Shown here in pieces: positions 41,485-50,570 of a stretch of 64,000 nt of DNA. The first letter of the stretch is position 1; each line of letters begins with the position of its first letter. Position numbers and translations under genes: made by a program. This DNA is from Cyanobium sp. CZS48M (GTDB lineage: Bacteria > Cyanobacteriota > Cyanobacteriia > PCC-6307 > Cyanobiaceae), in NCBI GenBank assembly GCA_030373145.1, contig JAUCZK010000014.1:1-64000 (forward strand), given 5' to 3'. The notes below the pieces were generated by a model. The model did no database searches. It saw only the letters and a program-made list of their open reading frames with translations, and was not told the origin of the DNA.

Positions 41485-43899
41485 ATGGCATCTCAATCCA
41501 GTCGCGAAGCGGCCCTTGCGCGCCGAAAGGCGCTCTCCACAGCTGGAAAAACGGCGGAGAAGCGCTATTCCAACGGTGCCAACCGCACCCGCAGCGCCGC
41601 TGAGGCCCGCCCCACCCGCTCGATCACCCCGGTGGCCGCCGCCGTCAGCCGTGAGGCTGAGGCGCCCACCAAGCCGCTGTTCAGTGGCAGTAGCAGTGGA
41701 CACGCACCCTCAGGCCCCTCCCGCCAGCTCAACCGTGCCGCCATCAGCAACCCCAGCCGGGATCTGGTGATGGCCCGGCGGGAAGCCCTGAGCAAGCGGG
41801 GCAAGCGGGCCGACACCAGCAGCGACCGCTGCCGTGACGGCAGCTCCCTGCGCGCTGTCGCTACGCCCACTTCTGCGCCTGTGAGCTCCCCGCCGCCAGC
41901 AGCCAGCCGCCCTTCCCTGTCCCTGAGCGCCCCCCCGTCCACTTCCCTCAGCGATCGCCGCAGCAACGGCAACCGGCCCACAGCCAAGCGCTCCGCCCAG
42001 TTCAACCCCAGCCGCGCCATCGTCATGGCCCGCCGCGAAGCCCTCTCCAAACGCGGCAAGTCAGCCTCCACCAACAGCTCCAGCGGCACCGCCGCCGTGG
42101 TGCGTCAGTCGAACCCCGACATCAGCAGCCGGGAACTGGCCCACCGCATCCGTGATCTCAAGAGCAAGAACGGCGCCGGCGCCATCAGCCGCGGCACCGG
42201 TGTGACCCGGCCGACGGGTCCGAGGCGCGGCCCCAACAAGGTGGCCGGCGCCCAGGACGCCACCTGGAAAGTGGGCGCCAGTGAAACGGTGCGCGGTCAG
42301 GTGGTGACCGGCACCCAGGCCAACCGCTCCGAGAAGACGACCGGCAACGAGGCCAGCACCTGCCGCCCGATCACCGGCACCGAATACATGGGAGCAGACA
42401 TTTTCCGCACGTTCTGCCAGAGCGAGCCTGAAGCGCTCCAGCCCGCCAAGGTGCGCGTCACGGCCACCAGCCACGGCAACCGCGTCACCGGCAACGAAGT
42501 AGGCCGTTCGGAGAAGGTCACCGGCGATGAACCCGGCACCTGCAAGTCCATCACCGGCACCGAGTACATCTCGGCGAACCAGGCGGCGGCCTACTGCGGC
42601 ACCACCTCCGTCAGCCCCCGCAAGGTGGGCCACAGCCAGACCCTGGCCGGCAGGCCGGTGTCGGGTGTGATGGTGGGCCGCTCCGAGCGGGTCACCGGTG
42701 ATGAGCATGGCGCCGGCATCCAGCCCACCGGCACCCAATACCTGGGCTCCGATTCGATCAGCACGCCCGGTCAGGCCCCCCCCAAGGTGGCCAGCGTCCA
42801 GACCCTGAGGGGCACCGGCATCACCGGCACCCTGGTGGGCCGCAGCGACAAGGTCACAGGCGATGAGCCCGGCTCCTGCCGTCGCGTCACCGGCGATGAG
42901 TACATCGGCAGCCAGCAGTACCAGAACTTCTGCGGCGGCCGCCCGGAGCCCGAAGCAGCCAAGGTGGGCTTCAGCCTCACCAACAAGCAGCTGATCGTCT
43001 CGGGCACTAACACCGGTCGCTCCTCCAAAGTCACCGGCGATGAGCCCGGCACCTGCAAAGCCGTCACGGGCACGCCCTACGCCGGCCTGGAGCAGGCCAG
43101 CGCCTGGTGCGATTCCTCAGCTGTGCGCGGCATCCGCCAGCGCACTCCAGCCCGCGCCGGTACCCCCGGGCCGCGCATGAGCGGTCTGCAACCGGGCATC
43201 GGTGGGGTGATGACCGGCGCCTCGAAGGGGGCCTGCGAACCCGTTTCCGGCACCCCCTACGTGGGCGTCGATCAGTACAACGAAGCCTGCAGTGCCGCCC
43301 AGGGCCACGAAGCCGATTTCCCCCAGCCGCTGGAAACCCAGCCCTGGCAGGAGTTCAGCGTGCAGTCACCGGCACGGGCCGCCCATCAGCAGCGGGAACG
43401 CAGCTCAGCTGTCACCGGCACCCGCTACGAAACCAGCGCCAGGATCACCGGCCCTTTTGATCTGGCCGGTGGCAAGGTCACCGGCACCGAGAACGCCCGC
43501 TTCGACCGGCGCGGCCCCGAGCCCCAACCGCTGCCTGCCGTGCGGCGCCAGACCTCCGTGCTGCCCCCTCGCCCCCAGGCGGCACCCCTCCCTGTGCCCA
43601 GTGCCCCGGTCAACGTCGATGAAGAGGCCCGCCCCACCAGCCGGGTCACCGGCGAAGGCATTTCCGCTGGCCTGAACATCACCGGCGACGACTGGGACCG
43701 GGGCAAGCGCGTCACCGGCACTGAGGGGGCCTCGGCCCGCCGCCGCAATCCCACCCGCACCGGGCCGATGACGGCAATGGCCACCATCCCGCCTAAGCGC
43801 AATGAGGAGGTGATGCAACCAATCAGCCGTGTCACCGGCTCGAGCGGCAACACCGACAGGGGCTCGTTGATCACCGTCTCCGGCGGTGCCCGAGGCTGA
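41485..43899 (+). CDS. csoS2: Carboxysome scaffold protein CsoS2
   Basis: 804-residue intrinsically disordered scaffold, start at ATG 41485 (MASQSSREAALARRKALSTA). N-terminal region: three good RuBisCO-binding repeats (LARRKALSTAGKTA, VMARREALSKRGKRA, VMARREALSKRGKSA) and a weaker fourth. Middle region: about six M-repeats with the pattern GRSEKVTGDEPGTCKSITGT. Most have a paired Cys; the third (VTGDEHGAGIQPTGT) lacks them. C-terminal shell-anchoring region ends ITVSGGARG. It condenses RuBisCO and connects it to the shell. The ORF track start at 41455 adds residues that belong to the leader. No programmed frameshift was verified. Confidence 0.97.
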   Translation: MASQSSREAALARRKALSTAGKTAEKRYSNGANRTRSAAEARPTRSITPVAAAVSREAEAPTKPLFSGSSSGHAPSGPSRQLNRAAISNPSRDLVMARREALSKRGKRADTSSDRCRDGSSLRAVATPTSAPVSSPPPAASRPSLSLSAPPSTSLSDRRSNGNRPTAKRSAQFNPSRAIVMARREALSKRGKSASTNSSSGTAAVVRQSNPDISSRELAHRIRDLKSKNGAGAISRGTGVTRPTGPRRGPNKVAGAQDATWKVGASETVRGQVVTGTQANRSEKTTGNEASTCRPITGTEYMGADIFRTFCQSEPEALQPAKVRVTATSHGNRVTGNEVGRSEKVTGDEPGTCKSITGTEYISANQAAAYCGTTSVSPRKVGHSQTLAGRPVSGVMVGRSERVTGDEHGAGIQPTGTQYLGSDSISTPGQAPPKVASVQTLRGTGITGTLVGRSDKVTGDEPGSCRRVTGDEYIGSQQYQNFCGGRPEPEAAKVGFSLTNKQLIVSGTNTGRSSKVTGDEPGTCKAVTGTPYAGLEQASAWCDSSAVRGIRQRTPARAGTPGPRMSGLQPGIGGVMTGASKGACEPVSGTPYVGVDQYNEACSAAQGHEADFPQPLETQPWQEFSVQSPARAAHQQRERSSAVTGTRYETSARITGPFDLAGGKVTGTENARFDRRGPEPQPLPAVRRQTSVLPPRPQAAPLPVPSAPVNVDEEARPTSRVTGEGISAGLNITGDDWDRGKRVTGTEGASARRRNPTRTGPMTAMATIPPKRNEEVMQPISRVTGSSGNTDRGSLITVSGGARG

Positions 43900-43937
43900 T
43901 GTTCTCCCTCCCCTCCACCCTGTCGCCGCACTGAACC

Positions 43938-45500
43938 TTGCCCCGCCCCCGCCGCTACGGCTCCGCCGAGAGGCCCCTGGCTCCTAGGGCCCCTGCCCGC
44001 CGTTCACCGTCACAACCCAACCTCTCCGGCTCAGCGCTGGGGAGAGCCTGCCGACTGAACTCGGCCCTGCTCCAGCACCCGCTCAGCGATGCAACGGCGA
44101 ACGAACGCCTGCAGGCTTATGACAGTGAGGTGAAGCGCTCGTTCGATCGCATCGTGCCGGTGCTCAAGCAGCTCTCGGCCCTGCAGCACGATGATGACTT
44201 CGTGGAGCAGGCCCAGCGCCATGCCCTCAAGGAGCTGGGCCATGGCTTGCCGCCCACGATCCTGGAATCGGCCTGGGTGAGCCAGCTGGACATGCGCAGC
44301 CTGTACGCCTGGTGCCTGTTCGAGGCCTATGAGCAGGTCAGTGCCGGGTTCTTCCGCGACGATCCGCTCCAGGGTCAGGAGGGCAGCGAGAGCGCCGAGG
44401 CCTTCAACGCCTTCCTGCTCTCCTGTGGCTTTCATCTTCTGGATGTGAGCCCCTGCGCGGATGGCCGTCTGGCCCACGCCATCGCCTACGCCCTGCGCCT
44501 TCCCTTCGGCTCCGTGCGCCGCCGGCCCCATGCCGGCGCGATGTTCGATGTGGAGAACACGGTGGATCGCTGGGTGCGCACCGAGCATCTGCGCTACCGG
44601 GAAGCACGGCCCAACGGCGCCCATGAGCCCACCCGCTACCTGAAGGTGGTGGTGTACCACTTCAGCTCCCGCGACCCCGGCCACGAGGGCTGCGCCGCCC
44701 ATGGCTCCAATGACGCCGCCGCCGCCGCCGGCGGCCTGCGCCGCCTGCAGGAGTTCCAGCAGGCCGTGGAGAACAGCTTCTGCTGCGGAGCCTCCGTTGA
44801 CCTGCTGCTGATCGGGCTCGACACCGACACCGACGCCATCCGCGTTCATGTGCCCGATGTCAACGGCCACACCGATCTGGAACGCTGGCTGGATGCCCTT
44901 GACGTCTACGCCGCCACCCAGGATCTGTCGGCTGAGGCCGCCCGCGACCGGGTGCTGGCCCTGGTGCTCTCGGCCCGCTCAGGCAACGGCGACACGATCG
45001 CCGATGGGGCCGTTGATCCCGGCATGGCGCGACTGATCGCCCGCCTGATTGAGCACAACATCTCCCAGATAGATTTTGTGCGCGCGTATCACGCTGGCGC
45101 CTACACCGATGCGGGCCATGCCGAGCGCTTCATCGGTGTCGGGATCGGCTTCAAGGAGATTCATCTGCGCAATCTCACCTACTTCGCCCACATGGACACG
45201 GTCGAGGAAGGGGCCGCCGATCTCGACGTGGGCGTCAAGATTTTCAAGGGACTGAACGTGTCCCGCGGGCTGCCAATCCCCGTGGTGATTCGTTTCGATT
45301 ACCACGGCAGTGTGCCGGGGGCGCGGGAGCGGGCCGTGCTCTATTGCCAGCGCACCGAAGACGCCATCTGCAACCGCTATCCCGACCTGGTGGACAGCGG
45401 TCTGCTGCACACGTTGCTGAGCGTGCGCGATCGCGATCGGCACGTGCCAGCTGAAACGGTCGGTTCATCGATCAAGCTGCACACCAGCGGAGGCCATTGA
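43938..45500 (+). CDS. csoSCA: Carboxysomal carbonic anhydrase CsoSCA
   Basis: 520 residues starting at TTG 43938. Cys/His segments that should contain the zinc ligands of this beta-CA subclass are SPCADGR, DPGHEGCAAHG and FCCGAS. The helical N-terminal domain and the defunct C-terminal duplicate are both present. The first about 40 residues are basic and disordered and likely bind RuBisCO. It turns HCO3- to CO2 in the carboxysome. The older name is CsoS3. It is 38 bp behind csoS2. Confidence 0.96.
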   Translation: MPRPRRYGSAERPLAPRAPARRSPSQPNLSGSALGRACRLNSALLQHPLSDATANERLQAYDSEVKRSFDRIVPVLKQLSALQHDDDFVEQAQRHALKELGHGLPPTILESAWVSQLDMRSLYAWCLFEAYEQVSAGFFRDDPLQGQEGSESAEAFNAFLLSCGFHLLDVSPCADGRLAHAIAYALRLPFGSVRRRPHAGAMFDVENTVDRWVRTEHLRYREARPNGAHEPTRYLKVVVYHFSSRDPGHEGCAAHGSNDAAAAAGGLRRLQEFQQAVENSFCCGASVDLLLIGLDTDTDAIRVHVPDVNGHTDLERWLDALDVYAATQDLSAEAARDRVLALVLSARSGNGDTIADGAVDPGMARLIARLIEHNISQIDFVRAYHAGAYTDAGHAERFIGVGIGFKEIHLRNLTYFAHMDTVEEGAADLDVGVKIFKGLNVSRGLPIPVVIRFDYHGSVPGARERAVLYCQRTEDAICNRYPDLVDSGLLHTLLSVRDRDRHVPAETVGSSIKLHTSGGH

Positions 45501-45501
45501 G

Positions 45502-45786
45502 ATGCTGATCTGTCGAGTTCTCAAGCCCCTGGTGTCCACCAACCGGATTCCCGAATTCGAGCACAAGCACCTGCAGGTGGTGCTGGATGGCAGCTCCCAG
45601 AAGGTGGCTGTCGACGCCGTGGGCTGCATCCCCGGCGACTGGGTGATCTGTGTGGGCAGTTCCGCCGCCCGCGAAGCCGCTGGCAGCAAGTCGTACCCCA
45701 GCGATCTCACGATCGTGGGGATCATCGACCACTGGGATCCGGATGCGGGCAAACCCAGTCCACCGCCAGCTGCGGGTGCGGCCTGA
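45502..45786 (+). CDS. csoS4A: Carboxysome vertex protein CsoS4A (BMC-P)
   Basis: 94 residues, pentameric vertex protein of the EutN/CcmL family: MLICRVLKPLVSTNRIPEF, GSSAAREAAGSKSYPSDLTIVGIID. One base separates it from csoSCA, and csoS4B begins within its stop (ATGA-type overlap). It closes the icosahedral shell corners. Confidence 0.96.
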   Translation: MLICRVLKPLVSTNRIPEFEHKHLQVVLDGSSQKVAVDAVGCIPGDWVICVGSSAAREAAGSKSYPSDLTIVGIIDHWDPDAGKPSPPPAAGAA

Positions 45787-46037
45787 TGGAAATCATGGAA
45801 GTCACCGGCTCCCTGGTCTGCAGCCAACGGGTGGAGGGTCTGCTCCACTGGCAGCTGCGCATCCTGCGCTCCACCAAGGGCAAGTTGATGGTGGCCGTCG
45901 ATCCGGTGGGTGCCGCACCGGGCAACTGGGTGTTCACCGCCAGCGGCTCAGCCGCCCGCTTTGCCACCGGTCAGCCCGACACCCAGACCGACCTGACGAT
46001 TGCTGGGATCATTGATCTCTGGGATCCAGACGGTTGA
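45786..46037 (+). CDS. csoS4B: Carboxysome vertex protein CsoS4B (BMC-P)
   Basis: 83 residues. MEIMEVTGSLVCSQRVEG, GAAPGNWVFTASGSAARFAT and DLTIAGIIDLWDPDG are EutN/CcmL-type. It is a paralog of CsoS4A in the usual tandem arrangement. Translation is coupled to csoS4A by a one-base overlap. Confidence 0.96.
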   Translation: MEIMEVTGSLVCSQRVEGLLHWQLRILRSTKGKLMVAVDPVGAAPGNWVFTASGSAARFATGQPDTQTDLTIAGIIDLWDPDG

Positions 46038-46083
46038 TCTCCCTTCCCTCCCCCTCCTCTCTGCCGTCTGCCCAGCTCGATCC

Positions 46084-46659
46084 ATGGCCACACCCTCCTC
46101 CCGCCAACCCTCCTCCCGGCGCAGCAGCGCCAGCAGTGGTGTGAGCCAAGCCGCTGACGCCAAGGCCCTGCCCGCCTCGGCCACCACCCCAACCCCCTCC
46201 CCTGCGGACACATCCGTGGACCCCCCTCCAGCACCAGGTGCATCCGCCACCAGTGGCAGCAAGCCTGCCGCGGCCGCTCCAGTGGCCTCCAGCCGCGGCC
46301 GCTCCGGTGGCACCCCCCCTCCCTCCAAGTCCTCCTCCCCCTCCAAAGCCATGGCTTCGACTCCGCACGGCATCGCTCTCGGCATGATCGAAACCCGTGG
46401 TCTCGTGCCCGCCATCGAGGCGGCTGACGCCATGACCAAGGCCGCTGAAGTCACGATGATCTCCCGTGAATTCGTGGGCGGCGGCTATGTGACCGTGATG
46501 GTGCGCGGCGAAACCGGTGCCGTCAACGCTGCTGTGCGCGCCGGTGCGGATGCCTGCGAACGCGTGGGCGACGGCCTGGTGGCCGCCCACATCATCGCCC
46601 GCCCCCACAGTGAACTGGAGCCGCTGCTGGCCTTCAGCGGTGCTGAGCGCAGGAGCTGA
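46084..46659 (+). CDS. csoS1E: Carboxysome shell protein CsoS1E (BMC-H with long N-terminal extension)
   Basis: 191 residues from ATG 46084. Residues 1 to about 95 are a low-complexity Ser/Pro/Ala segment with positively charged patches. Residue 96 onward is a complete BMC-H domain, nearly identical to CsoS1 (GIALGMIETRGLVPAIEAAD, GGGYVTVMVRGETGA). Such extended CsoS1 variants occur in some alpha-cyanobacteria, and their role is not established. The disordered part would project from one face of a hexamer. It lies between csoS4B and a bacterioferritin-like gene. Confidence 0.9.
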   Translation: MATPSSRQPSSRRSSASSGVSQAADAKALPASATTPTPSPADTSVDPPPAPGASATSGSKPAAAAPVASSRGRSGGTPPPSKSSSPSKAMASTPHGIALGMIETRGLVPAIEAADAMTKAAEVTMISREFVGGGYVTVMVRGETGAVNAAVRAGADACERVGDGLVAAHIIARPHSELEPLLAFSGAERRS

Positions 46660-46664
46660 GGGCC

Positions 46665-47132
46665 ATGGAGACCGTTCACCCTCGGGTGCTTGGCTACCTG
46701 GGACGGGCTCTGAGCCTGGAACTCTCCGCGGTCCAGCAGTACATGACCCAGGCCGCGCTGCTCGCCCTCTGGGGCGATGGCGGCTCCGCCGAGCGGTTCC
46801 GCCAGGAGACGGTCGAGGAGATGCAGCATGCCGAGCGCCTGGTGCAGCAGATGCTGCGTCTCGGCGTGGCGCCGGCCGCCTCCCAGCTCAAGCCCGTGAG
46901 CGCCGCCCGCGATCTGATCGGACTGCTGCGCTTGAACATCGTCCAGGAGGACGAACTGATCCAGCACTACGCCGAGGCCAACCGCTTCTGCCTGCTGGTG
47001 AGTGATCCGGGCAATGCCCAGTTCTTCCACGACCTCTGGCAGGAGGAAGCCCAGCACGGAGAGGAGCTGCACCAGTGGCTGGCTGCCCTTGGCGCCGGCA
47101 GCCGCCGCGATCTCGAACGCGCCACTTTCTAG
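46665..47132 (+). CDS. Bacterioferritin-like di-iron protein of the carboxysome cluster
   Basis: 155 residues of ferritin-like helical bundle: LSLELSAVQQYMTQAALLA, EEMQHAERLVQQML, IVQEDELIQHYAEAN, and QEEAQHGEELHQWL provide Glu and His ligands in the bacterioferritin spacing. Related genes follow csoS4B in many alpha-carboxysome operons, and their function there is unclear. It starts 5 bp after csoS1E. A separate ferritin lies at 12.6 kb. Confidence 0.88.
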   Translation: METVHPRVLGYLGRALSLELSAVQQYMTQAALLALWGDGGSAERFRQETVEEMQHAERLVQQMLRLGVAPAASQLKPVSAARDLIGLLRLNIVQEDELIQHYAEANRFCLLVSDPGNAQFFHDLWQEEAQHGEELHQWLAALGAGSRRDLERATF

Positions 47133-47206
47133 GCCACCCTCCCGGCTCCGACCTGGCGCCTCATCTCCTCCCTTTGTCCCCCCCTCCCCTAGCCCTGCCT
47201 ATCCAG

Positions 47207-49033
47207 ATGGTCTGGCTGATCCCTCTCTATGGGTTCAGCGGCATGGTGCTGTCGCTGCCGTGGGCTGCGGGCTGGATCAAACGCAATGGGCCCAGACCGG
47301 CGGCCTACCTGAACCTGCTCGTCACGCTGGTGGCTGTGGCCCATGGCAGCTGGATCCTCCAGCAGGTGTGGCAGCTCGGGCCCCAGCACCTGGACTTCGC
47401 CTGGTTCCGCGCCGCCGATCTGAACCTGCGCATCGGCTTCGACCTCTCACTCACCAACCTGGCGGCGCTCGAGCTGGTCACCGGCATAAGCCTGCTCGCT
47501 CAGGTGTATGCGCTCGGCTACCTCGACAAGGAATGGTCGCTGGCACGCTTCTACGCCTTGGTGGGCTTCTTCGAAGGGGCCCTAGCCGGGGTTGTTCTCA
47601 GCAGCAGCCTGTTCATGAGCTATTTCCTGCTGGAGATGCTCACCCTTTCCACCTACCTGCTGGTTGGCTTCTGGTACGCCCAGCCGCTGGTGGTCACGGC
47701 CGCCCGCGACGCCTTCCTCACCAAGCGGGTGGGCGACGTGCTTCTGCTGATGGGCATGGTCGCGCTCTCGGCCTGGGCGGGCTCGATGGAATTCCAGGAT
47801 CTCTACGTCTGGGCCGCCGAGGCCGACGCCAGTGGTGCGCTCTCGCCGCTGGCCGGCACGCTGCTGGGCCTGGGGCTGATCGCCGGGCCCATGGGCAAGT
47901 GCGCCCAGTTCCCGATGCATCTCTGGCTGGATGAGGCGATGGAGGGGCCGAACCCGGCCTCGATCCTGCGCAACTCGGTGGTCGTCACCGCAGGCGCCCT
48001 GGTGCTGCTGAAGGTGATGCCGCTGCTGCGCTTCTCCCCCCTGGCCACCACAGTGCTTCTGGTGGTCGGCACGATCAGCGCCGTCGCCGGCGCCCTGGTG
48101 GCCATCGCCCAGGTGGACATCAAACGAGCCTTCTCCTACTCCACCACCTCCTATCTGGGGCTGGTGTTCATCGCCATCGCCCTGCAGCAGCCGGCGATCG
48201 CGCTCCTGCTGCTGTTCGCCCACGGCCTGGCCAAGGCGCTGCTTTTCATGAGCGTGGGCAGCGTGATCGCCACCACCAACTGTCAGGACCTCACCGAACT
48301 GGGCGGCCTCGGTCAGCGCATGCCGGCCACCACCACGGCCTACCTGGTGGCCGGCGCCGGGCTGGTGGGCCTGCTTCCCCTGGGCTGTTTCTGGTGCTTC
48401 GGCCTGATGGTCGACACCTTCGCTCGGGAGCAACCATTTTTCGCCGCCGTCTGCCTGTTCACCAACGTCCTGACGGCCTTCAACCTCACCCGCGTGTACC
48501 GCCAGGTGTTCCTCGGCCCGGCGAAGCCGAAAACCAAGCGTGCCCCCGAAGTGAACTGGCTGATGGCCCTGCCGATGGTGAGCCTCACTGTGCTGGTGGC
48601 CTTGATGCCGGCCTTGATGGCCCGGCTTGATCCGGAGCCCGGCCTGGCCTCCTTCTCCCTGACCACCGCCATCGCCGTTGGCGCCAGCGGCCTGGTCGGG
48701 GTCACCGCCGGCGCCCTTGTGGCCCTGAACACGTTCAGGTCGCGATCGATGATCCAGCCGTTGAGAGCTCTGCAGGACCTGCTCGCCTTCGACTTCTACA
48801 CCGAGCGGATCTACCGGGTGACGATCGTGGCAGCGGTGGCGGGCCTCGCTCGCCTCACCGACTGGATTGACCGCACCCTGGTCAACGGCCTGGTGAACGG
48901 CATCGGCCGCTTCTCACTCGACAGTGCCGAGGGCCTCAAACTGGGCGTTTCCGGCCAGCTTCAGGCCTACCTGCTCACGGTCATGGTGGCCATCGTGCTG
49001 CTGCTCACATCGCTGCTGTGGCTGCACGGATGA
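47207..49033 (+). CDS. ndhF: NDH-1 CO2-uptake complex subunit NdhF
   Basis: 608 residues from ATG 47207, a many-helix proton-pumping subunit. Conserved segments are GPMGKCAQFPMHLWLDEAMEGPNPASI, the lysine-bearing IAQVDIKRAFSYSTTSYLGL and FAHGLAKALLFMSVGS. The sequence is the NdhF type of the CO2-uptake NDH-1MS module. Together with ndhD and chpX it drives CO2 hydration to HCO3-. It starts 74 bp behind the bacterioferritin-like gene. Confidence 0.92.
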   Translation: MVWLIPLYGFSGMVLSLPWAAGWIKRNGPRPAAYLNLLVTLVAVAHGSWILQQVWQLGPQHLDFAWFRAADLNLRIGFDLSLTNLAALELVTGISLLAQVYALGYLDKEWSLARFYALVGFFEGALAGVVLSSSLFMSYFLLEMLTLSTYLLVGFWYAQPLVVTAARDAFLTKRVGDVLLLMGMVALSAWAGSMEFQDLYVWAAEADASGALSPLAGTLLGLGLIAGPMGKCAQFPMHLWLDEAMEGPNPASILRNSVVVTAGALVLLKVMPLLRFSPLATTVLLVVGTISAVAGALVAIAQVDIKRAFSYSTTSYLGLVFIAIALQQPAIALLLLFAHGLAKALLFMSVGSVIATTNCQDLTELGGLGQRMPATTTAYLVAGAGLVGLLPLGCFWCFGLMVDTFAREQPFFAAVCLFTNVLTAFNLTRVYRQVFLGPAKPKTKRAPEVNWLMALPMVSLTVLVALMPALMARLDPEPGLASFSLTTAIAVGASGLVGVTAGALVALNTFRSRSMIQPLRALQDLLAFDFYTERIYRVTIVAAVAGLARLTDWIDRTLVNGLVNGIGRFSLDSAEGLKLGVSGQLQAYLLTVMVAIVLLLTSLLWLHG

Positions 49034-49043
49034 GGACCCCACG

Positions 49044-50570
49044 ATGCTGAGCCTGCTGCTGCTGATCCCCTTCATCGGAGCCCTGGTGCTGGTGCTCTGG
49101 CCCGGCCAGCCAAGTCCGGGGCGACTGCGGACGATCACCCTGGTGGTGCTGTTTCTGCAACTCGGCTGGAGCCTGGTGGTGCTCAGCCACTTCGATCCCG
49201 GCAACAGCGCCATGCAGCTGCAGGAGTCCCACCAGTGGGTTGGAATCATCGGGCTTGATTACAAACTCGGGGTCGATGGCCTTTCCCTGCCGTTGGTCCT
49301 GATCAATGGCGCGTTGACGCTGGTCTCAGCGATCTGCACCCGCGACATCAGCCAGCGGCCGCGCATTTATTTCGCCCTGCTGCTGGTGATCAGCGGAGCC
49401 GTGAACGGTGCCTTCCTGTCTGAAAACCTTTTGCTCTTCTTCCTGTTCTATGAACTGGAACTGATCCCGCTGTGGTTGTTGATCGGCATCTGGGGCGGCT
49501 CCAACCGGGCCTATGCCGCCACCAAGTTCCTCCTCTTCACCGCGGTGTCGGGCATGCTGATCCTGGGCGCGTTCCTAGGGCTGGCCCTGTTCACCGGCAG
49601 CGTTGATTTCAGCCTCACGCCAATCACCAGCGAACGGCTGGCGCTCGGAAGCCAGTTGGTGCTGCTCGGGGCGTTGCTGGTGGGTTTCGGCATCAAAGTG
49701 CCCCTGTTTCCCTTCCACAACTGGCTGCCCGATGCCCACACGGAGGCCTCCACGCCGGTGTCGGTACTGCTGGCCGGTGTGCTGCTCAAGCTGGGCACCT
49801 ACGGCCTGCTGCGTTTCTGCCTGGGGTTGTTTCCCGAGGCCTGGGCCGTGTTGGCGCCGGGGCTGACGATCTGGGCGGCGGTGACGGTGCTGTTCGGCTC
49901 CCTTGCGGCGATCGCCCAGAAGGACATGAAGCGGATGGTGGCCTACAGCTCGGTGGGCCACATGGGCTACATCCTGCTGGGGGCCGCGGCGGCCACGCCG
50001 GTGGCGATCCTGGGCTCGATCTTTCAGATGGTGAGCCACGGCCTGATCTCGGCGCTGTTGTTCCTGCTGGTGGGAATCGTCTACCGCAAGACCGGAACCC
50101 GCGATCTGACGGTGCTCCACGGTCTGCTCAACCCGGAGCGGGGCCTGCCGTTCACCGGCACACTGATGATCCTGGGGGTGATGGCCAGCGCCGGCATGCC
50201 GGGGATGTCGGGATTCATCTCCGAATTCCTCGTGTTCCGCGGCAGCATCGTTGCCTACCCGCTGGCCACCCTGCTGGGGATGGTCGGCTCGGGCCTGACC
50301 GCGGTGTACTTCCTGCTGCTGGTGAACCGTGTCTTCTTCGGCAGGTTGGCGATCACACCGGCCGCCGATTCGGTGGCCCATCAGCGCCTGGATGTGCGTC
50401 TGGCGGAGGTGGCGCCACGGGAAACCATCCCGGCCATGGCCCTGGCGATCACGGTGGTGGCGATCGGTCTGCTGCCCGCCGGGCTGGGCCGGCTGAGTGA
50501 GAGCACCAGCACGGCGATGGCCCAGCTGCCGGCCCTGGTGTCGGCCCTGCAGGGCGGGGGGCTGGGCTGA
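49044..50570 (+). CDS. ndhD: NDH-1 CO2-uptake complex subunit NdhD
   Basis: 508 residues from ATG 49044. Proton channel-type helices are seen: FYELELIPLWLLIGIWGG, KVPLFPFHNWLPDAHTEASTPVSVLLAGVLLKLG, IAQKDMKRMVAYSSVGHMGY and SAGMPGMSGFISEF. It is the NdhD4-type partner of NdhF in constitutive CO2 uptake complexes. Its stop shares one base with the chpX start. Confidence 0.93.
   Translation: MLSLLLLIPFIGALVLVLWPGQPSPGRLRTITLVVLFLQLGWSLVVLSHFDPGNSAMQLQESHQWVGIIGLDYKLGVDGLSLPLVLINGALTLVSAICTRDISQRPRIYFALLLVISGAVNGAFLSENLLLFFLFYELELIPLWLLIGIWGGSNRAYAATKFLLFTAVSGMLILGAFLGLALFTGSVDFSLTPITSERLALGSQLVLLGALLVGFGIKVPLFPFHNWLPDAHTEASTPVSVLLAGVLLKLGTYGLLRFCLGLFPEAWAVLAPGLTIWAAVTVLFGSLAAIAQKDMKRMVAYSSVGHMGYILLGAAAATPVAILGSIFQMVSHGLISALLFLLVGIVYRKTGTRDLTVLHGLLNPERGLPFTGTLMILGVMASAGMPGMSGFISEFLVFRGSIVAYPLATLLGMVGSGLTAVYFLLLVNRVFFGRLAITPAADSVAHQRLDVRLAEVAPRETIPAMALAITVVAIGLLPAGLGRLSESTSTAMAQLPALVSALQGGGLG

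Noticed and set aside
42250-43150. Direct repeats in csoS2 resembling an array
   Set aside because: They are codon-level repeats of the CsoS2 M-region with diverged sequence; not CRISPR.
46360-46640. Recent duplication of csoS1 (39083-39394)
   Set aside because: Protein is nearly the same but many synonymous differences exist, so this is an old paralog, not a recent copy.
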